A stretch of DNA of 32,045 nt from Paracoccaceae bacterium (lineage in GTDB: Bacteria > Pseudomonadota > Alphaproteobacteria > Rhodobacterales > Rhodobacteraceae). Numbering within the stretch: position 1 is the first letter of the stretch; every line of letters begins with the position of its first letter. The notes beneath the pieces are model-generated. The model worked only from the letters and a program-made list of their open reading frames with translations. It was not told the origin of the DNA and searched no databases. Shown piece after piece: positions 8,438-16,139 of the stretch. Made by a program: the position numbers and the translations under genes. Location: positions 1 to 32,045 of the forward strand of contig RFUP01000002.1 in NCBI GenBank assembly GCA_009922885.1, given 5' to 3'.

Positions 8438-10302
8438 CACGCCGATTTTTCCCGTTGGGCTTGCTTCATCTTGGCCAGAAGAAGCGTCAACGCGGCAGGC
8501 GTCATACCATCCACGCGCGAAGCTTGGGATAGGTTCGCTGGTTGCGCGCGGCCAAGCTTGAGCTTTAGCTCGTTGGAAAGGCCGTCGATCCGTGAATAAT
8601 CGAAATTCGCGGGTATCTCCTGGTTTTCATCCTTCCGCAACAGCTCTACATCCCGCTTTTGACGGTCGATGTAGTTGGAATAGAGGGCGTCTTTTGCAAG
8701 CTGGGACTGGATCTCGGGCTCGATTGAGGACAGTTCGGGATCAAGCTGTTCCAGATGTTTGAACTCGATCTCTGGCAGCGACAAAAGCTGGAAGGGCGTG
8801 CGACGAGGGCCATCCGGGTTGATCGCCATACCGAGGGTATTCACCTCCCGCGGTGTAAACGTTTGGCGCTCAAGCATTTCTCTGCCGGCCGAGAGCTTCT
8901 CCATCTTGCTCTCGAACGCAACTTTTCGGTCTTCACTCACACATCCGATTTGAAGCGCAAGCGGCGTGAGCCGCTGATCCGCGTTGTCTGCACGAAGGGA
9001 AAGTCGGAATTCAGCGCGTGAGGTGAACATCCTGTAGGGTTCAGCCACGCCGCGCGTCGTCAGATCATCAACCATGACCCCGATGTAGCTATCGGTTCGC
9101 GAGAAAATGACAGGTTCTTTCGCCATCGCTTCAGAGGCTGCATTCAAACCCGCCACAAGGCCTTGCGCGGCCGCTTCTTCATAACCGGTCGTTCCGTTGA
9201 TCTGGCCAGCGAGGAAGAGGCCAGGGACCGATTTAACGCCGAGGCGAAGATCAAGTGCGCGCGGATCGACATAGTCATACTCGATCGCATAACCGGGCTG
9301 AAGAATTGTCGCATTCTCCAAACCGACCATGGAGTGCACATAGTCGTGTTGGACATCTTCTGGAAGCGAGGTGGAAATACCGTTCGGATATACGGTGTGA
9401 TCGTCCAGGCCTTCCGGCTCAAGGAACACCTGGTGACTATCTTTATCAGAGAACCGAACGATCTTGTCTTCAATGGACGGGCAGTAACGCGGACCAACGC
9501 CTTCAATGTGACCCCCATACATCGCGGAACGGGACAGGTTTTCGCGAATAATATCGTGGGTTCTAGAGTTGGTGTGCGTGATGCCGCACGAGATTTGCCG
9601 GACAAATGGCGCTTTCGAGAGGAAAGAGAAGAGAACTGGCTCGTCATCCGCTGGCTGGGAGTCGAGCTTGCTCCAGTCGATTGTCCGACCATCAAGGCGC
9701 GGTGGCGTGCCCGTTTTCAGGCGACCGAGCGGAAGGCCGAACGCATCCATACGTTCCGCCAGCTTTACAGATGGTTTATCACCAATGCGCCCACCCGGCC
9801 GTTTCTTGTCACCGATATGGATAACACCTCTCAGAAAAGTGCCCGTCGTGAGCACAACCGCCGCGGCGCTAAGCTCCGAACCATCATCCAAAACGACGCC
9901 GGAAACGTGATCGCCCGTCATCAGGAGGTCGGTGCATTCCCCCTCAACGATCGTGAGATTTTGGCGTTGCTCCGTAATCGCGAGCATCGTTTCCCTGTAG
10001 ATCTTGCGATCGGATTGCGTGCGGGGGCCCTGCACGGCGGGACCTTTGCGGCGGTTCAATAGACGGAACTGGATACCGGAGCGGTCCGCGACATGGGCCA
10101 TGACCCCATCCATCGCGTCGACTTCGCGAACAAGGTGGCCTTTCCCAAGACCACCAATTGCAGGATTGCACGACATCACACCGATACCAGCGCGGGAAAG
10201 TGTGACCAGCGCGGTCGCCGCACCCATACGAGCAGCAGCATGAGCAGCCTCCGCGCCTGCGTGGCCACCACCAACAACAACGACATCGAAGCGATGTTTC
10301 AC
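8437..10302 (-). CDS. mnmG: tRNA U34 5-carboxymethylaminomethyl modification enzyme MnmG
   Basis: MnmG (GidA), with MnmE, installs the cmnm5 group on wobble U34 of certain tRNAs using FAD, glycine and a folate donor. Motifs: the FAD-binding [15 protein letters not shown] near the N-terminus, [63 protein letters not shown] and the C-terminal [17 protein letters not shown]. The track begins at a GTG at 10311, but that codon overlaps the SD (TAAGGAGTG); the next GTG, at 10302, lies 8 bases after AAGGAG and is the better start (621 residues, [10 protein letters not shown]). Relatives, as I recall, often begin MFHVKH, so the start is worth testing. Either way, the start codon region is the parS site. 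mnmE ends just upstream; rsmG follows with TGATG coupling. Confidence 0.95.
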   Translation of the reverse strand: MKHRFDVVVVGGGHAGAEAAHAAARMGAATALVTLSRAGIGVMSCNPAIGGLGKGHLVREVDAMDGVMAHVADRSGIQFRLLNRRKGPAVQGPRTQSDRKIYRETMLAITEQRQNLTIVEGECTDLLMTGDHVSGVVLDDGSELSAAAVVLTTGTFLRGVIHIGDKKRPGGRIGDKPSVKLAERMDAFGLPLGRLKTGTPPRLDGRTIDWSKLDSQPADDEPVLFSFLSKAPFVRQISCGITHTNSRTHDIIRENLSRSAMYGGHIEGVGPRYCPSIEDKIVRFSDKDSHQVFLEPEGLDDHTVYPNGISTSLPEDVQHDYVHSMVGLENATILQPGYAIEYDYVDPRALDLRLGVKSVPGLFLAGQINGTTGYEEAAAQGLVAGLNAASEAMAKEPVIFSRTDSYIGVMVDDLTTRGVAEPYRMFTSRAEFRLSLRADNADQRLTPLALQIGCVSEDRKVAFESKMEKLSAGREMLERQTFTPREVNTLGMAINPDGPRRTPFQLLSLPEIEFKHLEQLDPELSSIEPEIQSQLAKDALYSNYIDRQKRDVELLRKDENQEIPANFDYSRIDGLSNELKLKLGRAQPANLSQASRVDGMTPAALTLLLAKMKQAQREKSA

Positions 10303-10310
10303 GTGAAACA
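10295..10310. other. parS centromere site 2 (at the mnmG start)
   Basis: A second perfect TGTTTCACGTGAAACA, only about 2.9 kb from the proposed origin. It covers the mnmG start region: the central GTG is the start codon I favour, and the SD AAGGAG abuts the palindrome. The consensus match is exact; ParB occupancy is inferred. Confidence 0.93.
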
Positions 10311-10314
10311 CTCC

Positions 10315-11601
10315 TTACTTTCCGATGCAAAAGCTGGAAAAGATCTCATCCAGCAGGTTCTCAACATCAATCCGGCCCACAAGCTGATCCAGCGCCCTTG
10401 CCGCGGCTCGAATTTCCTCGGCTGCAAGATCCGACACTTCAGACCCAAGATTCACCAACTCTACTGCCTGTGCCAACGCAAGATCAGCTTTTTCAAGCGC
10501 GAAACGGTGTCGCTCTCGAACCGCGATCCCGGCATTCGCAGACAAAGCGGCCAGCCTGATCCGAAGATGCTCTAGCAGATTCTCGACCCCCTGACCACTG
10601 ACGCCTGAAACCGCTCCATCCAAATTCCCGTGAAGATCGGCCTTGGCAATAAGGACTAGATCACCTTCTAGTGGAGTGATTGGCGGCTCCTCCCCTTTTT
10701 CAACGAGGAAAAGACGAATGTCAGCCGTTTCAGCGCGCGCGATGGCTTTTGTAATTCCAATGCCTTCAACGAAATCTTCCGTTTCGCGAAGACCAGCCGT
10801 ATCCAGAAGCGTGACGGGAAGGCCTGCGATATCCATCCGAACCTCGATGACATCGCGGGTCGTTCCTGCGAATTCGGACGTGATCGCGGCCTCTCTGCCC
10901 GCTAAAGCATTGAGAAGGGTAGACTTCCCGACGTTCGGCGCCCCGACGATAGCGACTTCGAAACCGTTACGGACACGTTCCGCCGCGCTGGCGCCACGGA
11001 TTTGTTTCCGGATCTCGGCCTGAACATCCGAGAGCAAAGCCCGGACTTCGGGAGTGACATCGACGGGCACATCTTCGTCTGCAAAGTCGATTGTCGCTTC
11101 GATCAAAGCCGCGGCGCGGATAAGAGATTTCCGCCAAACGTCGGTCAGGGTTCCGATCTCGCCAGAAAAGACGCGCATTGCTTGACGGCGTTGCGCTTCG
11201 GTTTCGGAATCGATCAGATCCGCTAAACCCTCAACCTGAGCCAGATCGAGGCAGCCGTTTTCAAGAGCCCGGCGGGTAAACTCGCCGGGATCGGCCAGAC
11301 GGGCACGCTCATCCAACCCGATTTCACGCAAAACAGCGGTGACAATCGCGGTTGATCCATGCAGATGCAGTTCAACAGAGCGCTCGCCCGTAAAGCTCGC
11401 CCCTTGCTCGAAACAAATCACCAAGGCCTGATCAATCAGGTCGCCTTGCCTGCTACACAGCGCACGAAGGCCTGTTTTCCGAGGCTCTGGCAGTGACCCG
11501 ACAAGCGGAAGCGCGACGTCAAATGCATCGGCACCGGAAATCCGGATCACTGAAACGCCAGCCTTGCCTGGCGCGCTGGCCAAGGCAAAGATCGTGTCCA
11601 T
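10315..11601 (-). CDS. mnmE: tRNA modification GTPase MnmE
   Basis: MnmE (TrmE) is the GTPase partner of MnmG in modifying wobble uridine. The 428-residue protein has the N-terminal tetrahydrofolate-binding domain (MDTIFALASAPGKAGVSVIRISG; GEFTRRALENGCLDLAQVEGLADLID), a central helical domain, and an inserted G domain: P-loop GAPNVGKSTLL at about residue 220, switch region SEFAGTTRDV, G3 DTAGLRET and a poorly conserved G4. It ends with the family's C-terminal CIGK, which holds the catalytically important cysteine. It starts 7 bases after the rho stop with GAGG 5 bases upstream, and ends a few bases before mnmG, so rho, mnmE and mnmG are likely co-transcribed. Confidence 0.97.
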   Translation of the reverse strand: MDTIFALASAPGKAGVSVIRISGADAFDVALPLVGSLPEPRKTGLRALCSRQGDLIDQALVICFEQGASFTGERSVELHLHGSTAIVTAVLREIGLDERARLADPGEFTRRALENGCLDLAQVEGLADLIDSETEAQRRQAMRVFSGEIGTLTDVWRKSLIRAAALIEATIDFADEDVPVDVTPEVRALLSDVQAEIRKQIRGASAAERVRNGFEVAIVGAPNVGKSTLLNALAGREAAITSEFAGTTRDVIEVRMDIAGLPVTLLDTAGLRETEDFVEGIGITKAIARAETADIRLFLVEKGEEPPITPLEGDLVLIAKADLHGNLDGAVSGVSGQGVENLLEHLRIRLAALSANAGIAVRERHRFALEKADLALAQAVELVNLGSEVSDLAAEEIRAAARALDQLVGRIDVENLLDEIFSSFCIGK

Positions 11602-11608
11602 CGTTGCC

Positions 11609-12916
11609 TCAGCTGTTCATGGATTCGAAGAATTCGCCGTTCGTCTTGGTCTGCTTGAGCTTCGAGATGAGGAACTCGATCGCATCCGTCGTTCCCATCG
11701 GGTTGAGGATGCGGCGCAGGACGAAGGTCTTCTGGAGATCCTTCTGATTGACGAGCAGGTCTTCCTTACGGGTGCCGGACTTGAGGATATCCATCGCCGG
11801 GAAGACGCGCTTGTCAGCGACTTTCCGGTCGAGAACGATTTCCGAGTTACCGGTACCTTTGAATTCTTCGAAGATAACTTCATCCATCCGCGAACCGGTG
11901 TCGATGAGTGCCGTCGCGATGATGGTGAGCGATCCACCTTCCTCGATGTTACGAGCAGCACCGAAGAAGCGCTTCGGGCGCTGCAGGGCGTTCGCGTCCA
12001 CACCGCCGGTGAGAACCTTACCGGACGAGGGGACGACCGTGTTGTAGGCGCGACCGAGGCGGGTGATGGAGTCCAGAAGGATCACAACATCGCGCTTATG
12101 CTCAACCAAGCGCTTGGCCTTCTCGATGACCATTTCGGCAACAGCAACGTGGCGCGTGGCGGGTTCGTCGAAGGTGGAAGAAATCACCTCGCCTTTCACC
12201 GAACGCTGCATGTCCGTCACTTCTTCCGGGCGTTCATCGATGAGAAGAACGATCAGATAGCATTCCGGATGATTGGTTTCGATGGAATGTGCGATGTTCT
12301 GGAGCAGAACGGTTTTACCCGTGCGCGGCGGGGCGACGATCAGGGCACGCTGGCCTTTACCGATCGGGGCAACAAGATCGATAATGCGGGCCGAGCGATC
12401 CTTGATGGTTGGATCCTCGATTTCCATCTTCAATCGCTGATCCGGATAGAGCGGCGTGAGGTTATCGAAAGCAATCTTGTGACGAGCGCGCTCAGGATCT
12501 TCGAAATTGATCCGCTCGGCCGAAATAAGTGCGAAGTAGCGCTCTTCTCCCTCAGGGGCCTTGATCACGCCCTCGACAGTATCGCCGGTACGGAGAGAGA
12601 AAAGGCGGATCATGTCGGGGGAGACATAGATATCATCAGGGCCGGGTAGATAGTTTGCCTCAGGCGAGCGAAGGAAACCAAAGCCGTCCTGAAGAACTTC
12701 GAGCACGCCGTCACCGCCAATGACGCAATCCTCTGCGGCCATTTCGCGGAGGATCTGGAACATCATCTCGCCCTTACGCATGGTCGAGGCGTTCTCGATC
12801 TCCAGCTCTTCTGCCATCGCGAGAAGATCCTTGGCACTCATGGCTTTGAGTTCGGAGAGGTTCATCCGCTCCGGAAATTCAAAACCGCGATCTTCTTCGA
12901 TGATATCTTGAGGCAT
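11609..12916 (-). CDS. rho: Transcription termination factor Rho
   Basis: Rho is a hexameric RNA-dependent ATPase that ends transcription at unstructured C-rich RNA. Visible parts: N-terminal helix bundle ([25 protein letters not shown]), the cold-shock-like primary RNA-binding domain ([30 protein letters not shown]), and the ATPase core with Walker [25 protein letters not shown], Walker [17 protein letters not shown] and the Q/R-loop region [14 protein letters not shown]. The ORF track runs 43 codons further up; I start at 12916 (MPQDIIEED) because AAGGTG lies 7 bases before it. MNLSELKA, 17 codons later, is an alternative with a tight SD. First gene of the leftward rho-...-parB operon; a GC hairpin sits just before its SD. 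Length 435. Confidence 0.96.
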   Translation of the reverse strand: MPQDIIEEDRGFEFPERMNLSELKAMSAKDLLAMAEELEIENASTMRKGEMMFQILREMAAEDCVIGGDGVLEVLQDGFGFLRSPEANYLPGPDDIYVSPDMIRLFSLRTGDTVEGVIKAPEGEERYFALISAERINFEDPERARHKIAFDNLTPLYPDQRLKMEIEDPTIKDRSARIIDLVAPIGKGQRALIVAPPRTGKTVLLQNIAHSIETNHPECYLIVLLIDERPEEVTDMQRSVKGEVISSTFDEPATRHVAVAEMVIEKAKRLVEHKRDVVILLDSITRLGRAYNTVVPSSGKVLTGGVDANALQRPKRFFGAARNIEEGGSLTIIATALIDTGSRMDEVIFEEFKGTGNSEIVLDRKVADKRVFPAMDILKSGTRKEDLLVNQKDLQKTFVLRRILNPMGTTDAIEFLISKLKQTKTNGEFFESMNS

Positions 12917-12931
12917 AGCAAAGCACCTTAA

Positions 12932-12945
12932 GCCCCGCTTGGGGC
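12932..12945 (-). promoter_or_regulatory. Leader hairpin immediately before the rho ribosome-binding site
   Basis: GCCCC-AAGC-GGGGC (read on the - strand) forms a 5-bp GC stem with a tetraloop, two bases before the AAGGTG SD of rho. rho is autoregulated through its leader in other bacteria, so a role in setting rho expression is plausible. On the + strand the same hairpin is followed, after 5 bases, by TTTTT and could act as a weak antisense terminator. Confidence 0.35.
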
Positions 12946-12993
12946 ACGTCTTTTTGAAATGAGGCTGCTGGATACCCGGACGGGCTCCGAAAG

Positions 12994-13002
12994 GGTGGAT
13001 AC
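12994..13002 (-). promoter_or_regulatory. DnaA-box-like sequence (7/9) in the rho promoter
   Basis: GTATCCACC on the - strand matches TTATCCACA at 7 of 9 positions and overlaps the proposed rho -10. Confidence 0.35.
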
Positions 13003-13024
13003 GCGTCTCGGCGTTCTGAGTCAA
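12996..13024 (-). promoter_or_regulatory. Candidate promoter of the rho operon
   Basis: On the - strand, TTGACT (5 of 6 to the -35 consensus), 17-base spacer, then TATCCA as -10 (matches only TAT of TATAAT). Predicted start near 12988, giving a leader of about 70 bases. The -10 lies inside a 7/9 DnaA-box-like sequence (12994-13002), and the -35 overlaps a GANTC site (13018-13022). Confidence 0.4.
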
Positions 13025-13042
13025 TCCGAGGGGGTTTCTCAC

Positions 13043-13076
13043 CAATATTAATAATAAAAGAATAGAAAAAATGATG
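13043..13076. other. AT-rich block, possible DNA-unwinding element
   Basis: CAATATTAATAATAAAAG and the following AATAGAAAAAATGATGATGATG form one of the most AT-rich runs in the window, next to the DnaA-box cluster. Such runs are typically where DnaA opens the duplex. Which of the two AT blocks melts first cannot be told from sequence. Confidence 0.5.
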
Positions 13077-13098
13077 ATGATGTAGGAAGCGGAAAAGC

Positions 13099-13107
13099 TG
13101 GGGATAC
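13099..13107 (-). promoter_or_regulatory. DnaA-box-like sequence (7/9)
   Basis: GTATCCCCA on the - strand; 7 of 9 positions match TTATCCACA. Weak alone, but part of the cluster. Confidence 0.4.
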
Positions 13108-13123
13108 TTTATTTAAACAGGTT

Positions 13124-13132
13124 TTTTCCACA
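13124..13132 (+). promoter_or_regulatory. DnaA box (8/9)
   Basis: TTTTCCACA, one mismatch from TTATCCACA, within the AT-rich region. Confidence 0.6.
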
Positions 13133-13165
13133 TGAAGATTGTTGGCGGGACCAGTATCATGAATC

Positions 13166-13174
13166 TGTGGATAT
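13166..13174 (-). promoter_or_regulatory. DnaA box (8/9) adjoining a GANTC site
   Basis: ATATCCACA on the - strand (TGTGGATAT on +), one mismatch from consensus. A GAATC (GANTC) site at 13161-13165 abuts it directly, so CcrM-type methylation could affect DnaA binding here. Confidence 0.65.
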
Positions 13175-13193
13175 TCAAAAATATTATAGCAAT

Positions 13194-13216
13194 TTCATAT
13201 ACTTAAAATATATGAA
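13194..13216. repeat. AT-only-type inverted repeat inside the origin
   Basis: TTCATATA and TATATGAA form an 8-bp perfect inverted repeat with a 7-base spacer (CTTAAAA). It lies between two DnaA boxes. It could be a protein-binding site or a melting element; no T-run or GC stem suggests a terminator. Confidence 0.55.
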
Positions 13217-13217
13217 G

Positions 13218-13226
13218 ACTGGATAA
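13218..13226 (-). promoter_or_regulatory. DnaA-box-like sequence (7/9)
   Basis: TTATCCAGT on the - strand; the first seven bases match the consensus exactly and the last two differ. Confidence 0.45.
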
Positions 13227-13399
13227 ATACGGGAACACTTTGAGATAAAACATGGACTGTGGGGATTTCAGTTATCCTTCTCCACGCGGGATGGCATGAG
13301 CATGTTTCCGTGGGGCACGGACGCCATAGCTTGCCGTTGCACAAATCTGGCGAATTCCGCAAAAGAATGCCCAGGCAAACCCGATAGATTTACCAAGAG

Positions 13400-13408
13400 T
13401 TATCCACA
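13400..13408 (+). promoter_or_regulatory. Perfect DnaA box overlapping the maf start codon
   Basis: TTATCCACA, 9 of 9. It sits between the maf SD-like AAGAG (13395-13399) and the ATG, sharing the A of the ATG. It is the strongest DnaA site in the window and marks the right edge of the origin. Confidence 0.8.
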
Positions 13409-14007
13409 TGAATTCTTCGATCATGCTCGCGTCGGGCTCAAAAATTCGCGCTGAACTTCTGCGAAACGCGGGAATCGACTTCTCTGTGATGCTGCCGAGA
13501 ATTGATGAAGAATCGGTTAAGGCAGCGCTGCTCGCGGATGAGGCAGCACCACGAGATGTTGCCGATACGCTTGCAGAGATGAAAGCGCGCAAGGTGAGCG
13601 ATAAGAACCCGGGTTCGATGGTGATCGGATGCGATCAAGTTCTGGAGCATCGGGGGGCTCTGATATCCAAGGCTTCGACCAAGGAAGAAGCGGAGAGCCA
13701 ATTGAAGGCGCTGAGGAATGATCGGCACTCGCTGCTGTCGGCCGTGGTGGTTTGTCAGGATGGGAAGCCGATCTGGCGGCATGTGGGTGTTGTGAGGCTT
13801 CAGATGCGTGACTTTTCGGACGCGTTTCTTGAAGGATATCTTGAGCGTAACTGGCCGGATATTTCCGAGAGTGTTGGCTCCTATAAGCTGGAAGCGGAAG
13901 GCGTGAGATTGTTTTCCCGCATCGAAGGTGATTATTTCTCTGTGTTGGGCCTGCCAATGCTAGAATTGCTAGGGTGGCTTACAGTGCGAGGAGATGTGCA
14001 AGGATGA
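13408..14007 (+). CDS. maf: Maf-family nucleotide pyrophosphatase
   Basis: Maf proteins hydrolyse non-canonical or modified nucleoside triphosphates to monophosphates; some members delay septation when overexpressed. The 199-residue length fits. Motifs: the N-terminal MLASGSKIRAELLRNAGI (phosphate-binding loop with the conserved arginine), EESVKAAL, VIGCDQVLEH (conserved aspartate) and the C-terminal GSYKLEAEGVRLFSRIEGDYFSVLGLPML. It is closer to the YceF-like branch than to YhdE, since the loop reads SGSxxR rather than SxSPRR; the exact substrate is not determined. Start at 13408 is supported by AAGAG 8 bases upstream. The DnaA box covers this spacing, so DnaA bound at the origin could block maf operon expression. 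Its stop overlaps the aroE start as ATGA. Confidence 0.93.
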   Translation: MNSSIMLASGSKIRAELLRNAGIDFSVMLPRIDEESVKAALLADEAAPRDVADTLAEMKARKVSDKNPGSMVIGCDQVLEHRGALISKASTKEEAESQLKALRNDRHSLLSAVVVCQDGKPIWRHVGVVRLQMRDFSDAFLEGYLERNWPDISESVGSYKLEAEGVRLFSRIEGDYFSVLGLPMLELLGWLTVRGDVQG

Positions 14008-14837
14008 GCCACGACCGTATTCCACTTGCAGGCGTCATTGGATCGCCTGTTGCACATTCGAAGTCGCCACGGCTGCACACCCATTGGCTGAAGGTTCATG
14101 GCCTTCAGGGGCACTACATTCCTATGGATATTGTGTCGGACGATCTGGAAACGGCTCTTCGCACATTGCCGAAGCTTGGTTTCGTGGGTGTGAACGTGAC
14201 CATTCCCCACAAAGAGGCCGTGATGAAGATTGCCGATATCATCACGGACCGCGCCGCTCTGATTGGAGCGGCAAACACGCTGATTTTCCGCAAAGACGGC
14301 AAGATCCACGCGGACAATACCGATGGTTATGGCTTCATAGAAAACCTGCGCCAGAACGCGCCAGATTGGGATCCAAAAGCGGGCCCGGCGGCAGTGTTGG
14401 GTGCAGGAGGCGCGGCGCGGGCAGTTGTTGCTTCGCTTTTGGACGTTGGCGTTCCGGAAATCCTTATTTCCAACCGCACCCGCGCGCGGGCAGAGGCTTT
14501 GGCGCAAGATTTCGGTGCTCGGCTGACGGTTGTGGAGTGGGTTCAGGCCGGGAACATGCTGGAAGATGCATCTACGATCGTAAATACAACGAGCCTTGGC
14601 ATGGTGGGCAAACCGGAACTTCGGGTTCCTCTGGACGGGCTGCGCGCCGGGCAGGTGGTGAACGATCTGGTCTATGCGCCCCTGCAAACCCGACTTCTTC
14701 GGGAAGCACAGGATATGGGGTGCACTGTGGTTGATGGGCTTGGAATGCTGCTGCACCAAGCGGTGCCAGCATTTGAACGCTGGTTCGGTGTGCGCCCCGA
14801 GGTTGATGCGGCGACGCGCGCGGCCGTTCTCAGATGA
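14004..14837 (+). CDS. aroE: Shikimate dehydrogenase (NADP+)
   Basis: AroE reduces 3-dehydroshikimate to shikimate, step four of aromatic amino acid synthesis. The track ORF starts earlier, but the ATG at 14004 (MSHDRIPLAG) overlaps the maf stop by ATGA and gives 277 residues. Motifs: GVIGSPVAHSKSPRLH (shikimate-binding serines), GVNVTIPHKEAVM with the catalytic lysine, AANTL, DNTDGYGF with the catalytic aspartate, the Rossmann loop VLGAGGAARAVV, SNRTRARAEALA (NADP-selective arginines) and NTTSLGM. The C-terminal GLGMLLHQAVPAFERWFG also matches. It is translationally coupled on both sides: ATGA with maf and ATGA with coaE. Confidence 0.97.
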   Translation: MSHDRIPLAGVIGSPVAHSKSPRLHTHWLKVHGLQGHYIPMDIVSDDLETALRTLPKLGFVGVNVTIPHKEAVMKIADIITDRAALIGAANTLIFRKDGKIHADNTDGYGFIENLRQNAPDWDPKAGPAAVLGAGGAARAVVASLLDVGVPEILISNRTRARAEALAQDFGARLTVVEWVQAGNMLEDASTIVNTTSLGMVGKPELRVPLDGLRAGQVVNDLVYAPLQTRLLREAQDMGCTVVDGLGMLLHQAVPAFERWFGVRPEVDAATRAAVLR

Positions 14838-15412
14838 TCCTGATCGGGCTAACAGGCTCCATCGGGATGGGAAAATCCACGACTGCCAAGATATTTGCAG
14901 ACGAGGGTTGCGCGGTTTGGGATGCGGATGCGGCGGTGCACCGACTTTATTCTGCAGATGGTGCGGCGGCGGAGCCGCTTCGTGCGCTGTTTCCTGATGC
15001 TGTTGGTGAGGGCGGTGTTGATCGGGCAAAGCTCCGCGATGTGATTTCGGCAGACCCCTCGGCCTTGAAGAAGATCGAAGCGATTGTGCACCCTTTGGTG
15101 GCAGAGGACCGCGCTCGGTTCATTGCAGAGGCTGAAGCCGATGTGGTGGTTCTGGATGTGCCGCTTCTGTTTGAAACAGGAGGCGATGCGCGTGTGGATT
15201 ACAAGGTGGTTGTTTCAACAACGCCTGAAAACCAGCGAGCACGAGTTCTGGCGCGAGGCACAATGACTGAAGCGCAGTTCGAAGCGGTTCTGGCCAAACA
15301 GATGCCGGATGCCGAGAAGCGAGTGCGGGCGGACTTCGTGGTGGAAACGGAAACGCCTGACATGGCGAAAGCGCAAGTGCGCGAGATTTTGAAGGCGGTT
15401 CGCAATGCGTGA
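14834..15412 (+). CDS. coaE: Dephospho-CoA kinase
   Basis: CoaE phosphorylates dephospho-CoA at the 3'-hydroxyl, the last step of coenzyme A synthesis. The 192-residue P-loop kinase begins [20 protein letters not shown] (Walker A at residues 8-16), then [10 protein letters not shown] (substrate-binding aspartate), [27 protein letters not shown] and [37 protein letters not shown] (lid and base-binding region). It overlaps aroE by 4 bases (ATGA) and dnaQ by 8 bases, so the three are surely co-translated. The aroE-coaE-dnaQ order is common in Rhodobacterales and related groups. Confidence 0.97.
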   Translation: MILIGLTGSIGMGKSTTAKIFADEGCAVWDADAAVHRLYSADGAAAEPLRALFPDAVGEGGVDRAKLRDVISADPSALKKIEAIVHPLVAEDRARFIAEAEADVVVLDVPLLFETGGDARVDYKVVVSTTPENQRARVLARGTMTEAQFEAVLAKQMPDAEKRVRADFVVETETPDMAKAQVREILKAVRNA

Positions 15413-16139
15413 GATCGTACTTGATACGGAAACCACGGGGTTTGATCCGAACCAAGGGGACCGGATCGTTGAAATCGGGGCGGTGGAGCTGTTCAACCAC
15501 ATGCCCACGGGTGAAACGTTTCACGTTTATATCAATCCTGAGCGCCACATGCCTGATGAGGCCTTTGGTGTGCACGGGATTGGCTGCGATCTTCTGGAGC
15601 CGCCAAAGAAGCCTGAACCGGGGCAAATCACGCTTCGCGACAAACCGGTGTTCCGGGCTGTCGGGCAGAAGTTTCTCGACTTTATCGGCGACGCGAAGCT
15701 GATCATCCACAACGCGGCCTTCGATATGAAGTTCCTGAATGCCGAGCTGAAGTGGCTCAATATGCCGCAAATCCCGTGGGAGCGCGCGGTGGATACGCTG
15801 GAAATCGCGCGGCGCAAGTTTCCGGGATCGCCCGCATCTCTCGATGCGCTGTGCCGCCGATTTGCGATTGATAACTCGAACCGAACGCTGCACGGCGCGC
15901 TGCTCGACTCCGAGATTTTGGCCGAGGTGTATCTGGAGCTGATCGGGGGCCGGCAACCGGATTTCGGTTTGGCTCAGGTTGTGGAAACCAAGGGCAAAAC
16001 CGAAGCTGTAAGCGATTGGCGCCCTCAACCGCGTGCGGTGCCGTTGCCTTCGCGGCTAACCGCAGAAGAAACTGCCGCCCATGATGCGATGATTGCAAAG
16101 ATGGGCGACAGCGCGATCTGGAAGAAATATCAGGCCTGA
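15405..16139 (+). CDS. dnaQ: DNA polymerase III epsilon subunit (3'-5' proofreading exonuclease)
   Basis: Epsilon removes misincorporated nucleotides in the replicative polymerase core. The 244-residue protein has the three DEDDh exonuclease motifs: Exo [12 protein letters not shown] at residues 5-15, Exo [19 protein letters not shown] at about 97-113, and Exo [23 protein letters not shown] at about 161-180 with the catalytic histidine and aspartate. The C-terminal third is variable and should bind the alpha subunit. A clamp-binding-like motif is not obvious. It begins inside coaE and ends 10 bases inside secB, head-on, with no hairpin between. It lies about 2 kb from the proposed origin on the rightward leading strand. 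Confidence 0.97.
   Translation: MREIVLDTETTGFDPNQGDRIVEIGAVELFNHMPTGETFHVYINPERHMPDEAFGVHGIGCDLLEPPKKPEPGQITLRDKPVFRAVGQKFLDFIGDAKLIIHNAAFDMKFLNAELKWLNMPQIPWERAVDTLEIARRKFPGSPASLDALCRRFAIDNSNRTLHGALLDSEILAEVYLELIGGRQPDFGLAQVVETKGKTEAVSDWRPQPRAVPLPSRLTAEETAAHDAMIAKMGDSAIWKKYQA

Larger units (their letters stand above)
12950..13408. other. Predicted chromosomal replication origin (oriC)
   Basis: The only gene-free stretch over 300 bases (12917-13407). It is strikingly AT-rich against GC-rich surroundings, with two AT blocks: CAATATTAATAATAAAAG (from 13043) and the region 13171-13216. It holds a perfect DnaA box (TTATCCACA), two 8/9 boxes and at least three 7/9 boxes, plus two GANTC (CcrM-type) sites at 13018 and 13161. 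Genes diverge from it: rho to parB run left, maf to dnaQ run right. parA/parB and perfect parS sites lie within 3-6 kb. These are established hallmarks of alphaproteobacterial origins; the assignment itself is inference. Confidence 0.82.

Noticed and set aside
11564-12649. 361-aa plus-strand ORF opposite rho
   Set aside because: Antisense of conserved rho codons; no SD or domain. The same holds for 25766-26788 opposite addA and 9163-10062 opposite mnmG.
12917-13045. N-terminal extension of Rho to 13045
   Set aside because: The extension lies across the proposed rho promoter and leader hairpin, has no family similarity, and a good SD precedes 12916.
13272-13280. TTATCCTTC as a further DnaA box
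   Set aside because: Only 6 of 9 match, and all three differences fall in the important CACA end.
15511-15524. GTGAAACGTTTCAC palindrome inside dnaQ resembling parS
   Set aside because: The half-sites are in the opposite order to parS (GTTTCACGTGAAAC), and the bases encode the conserved DnaQ residues GETFHV, which is explanation enough.
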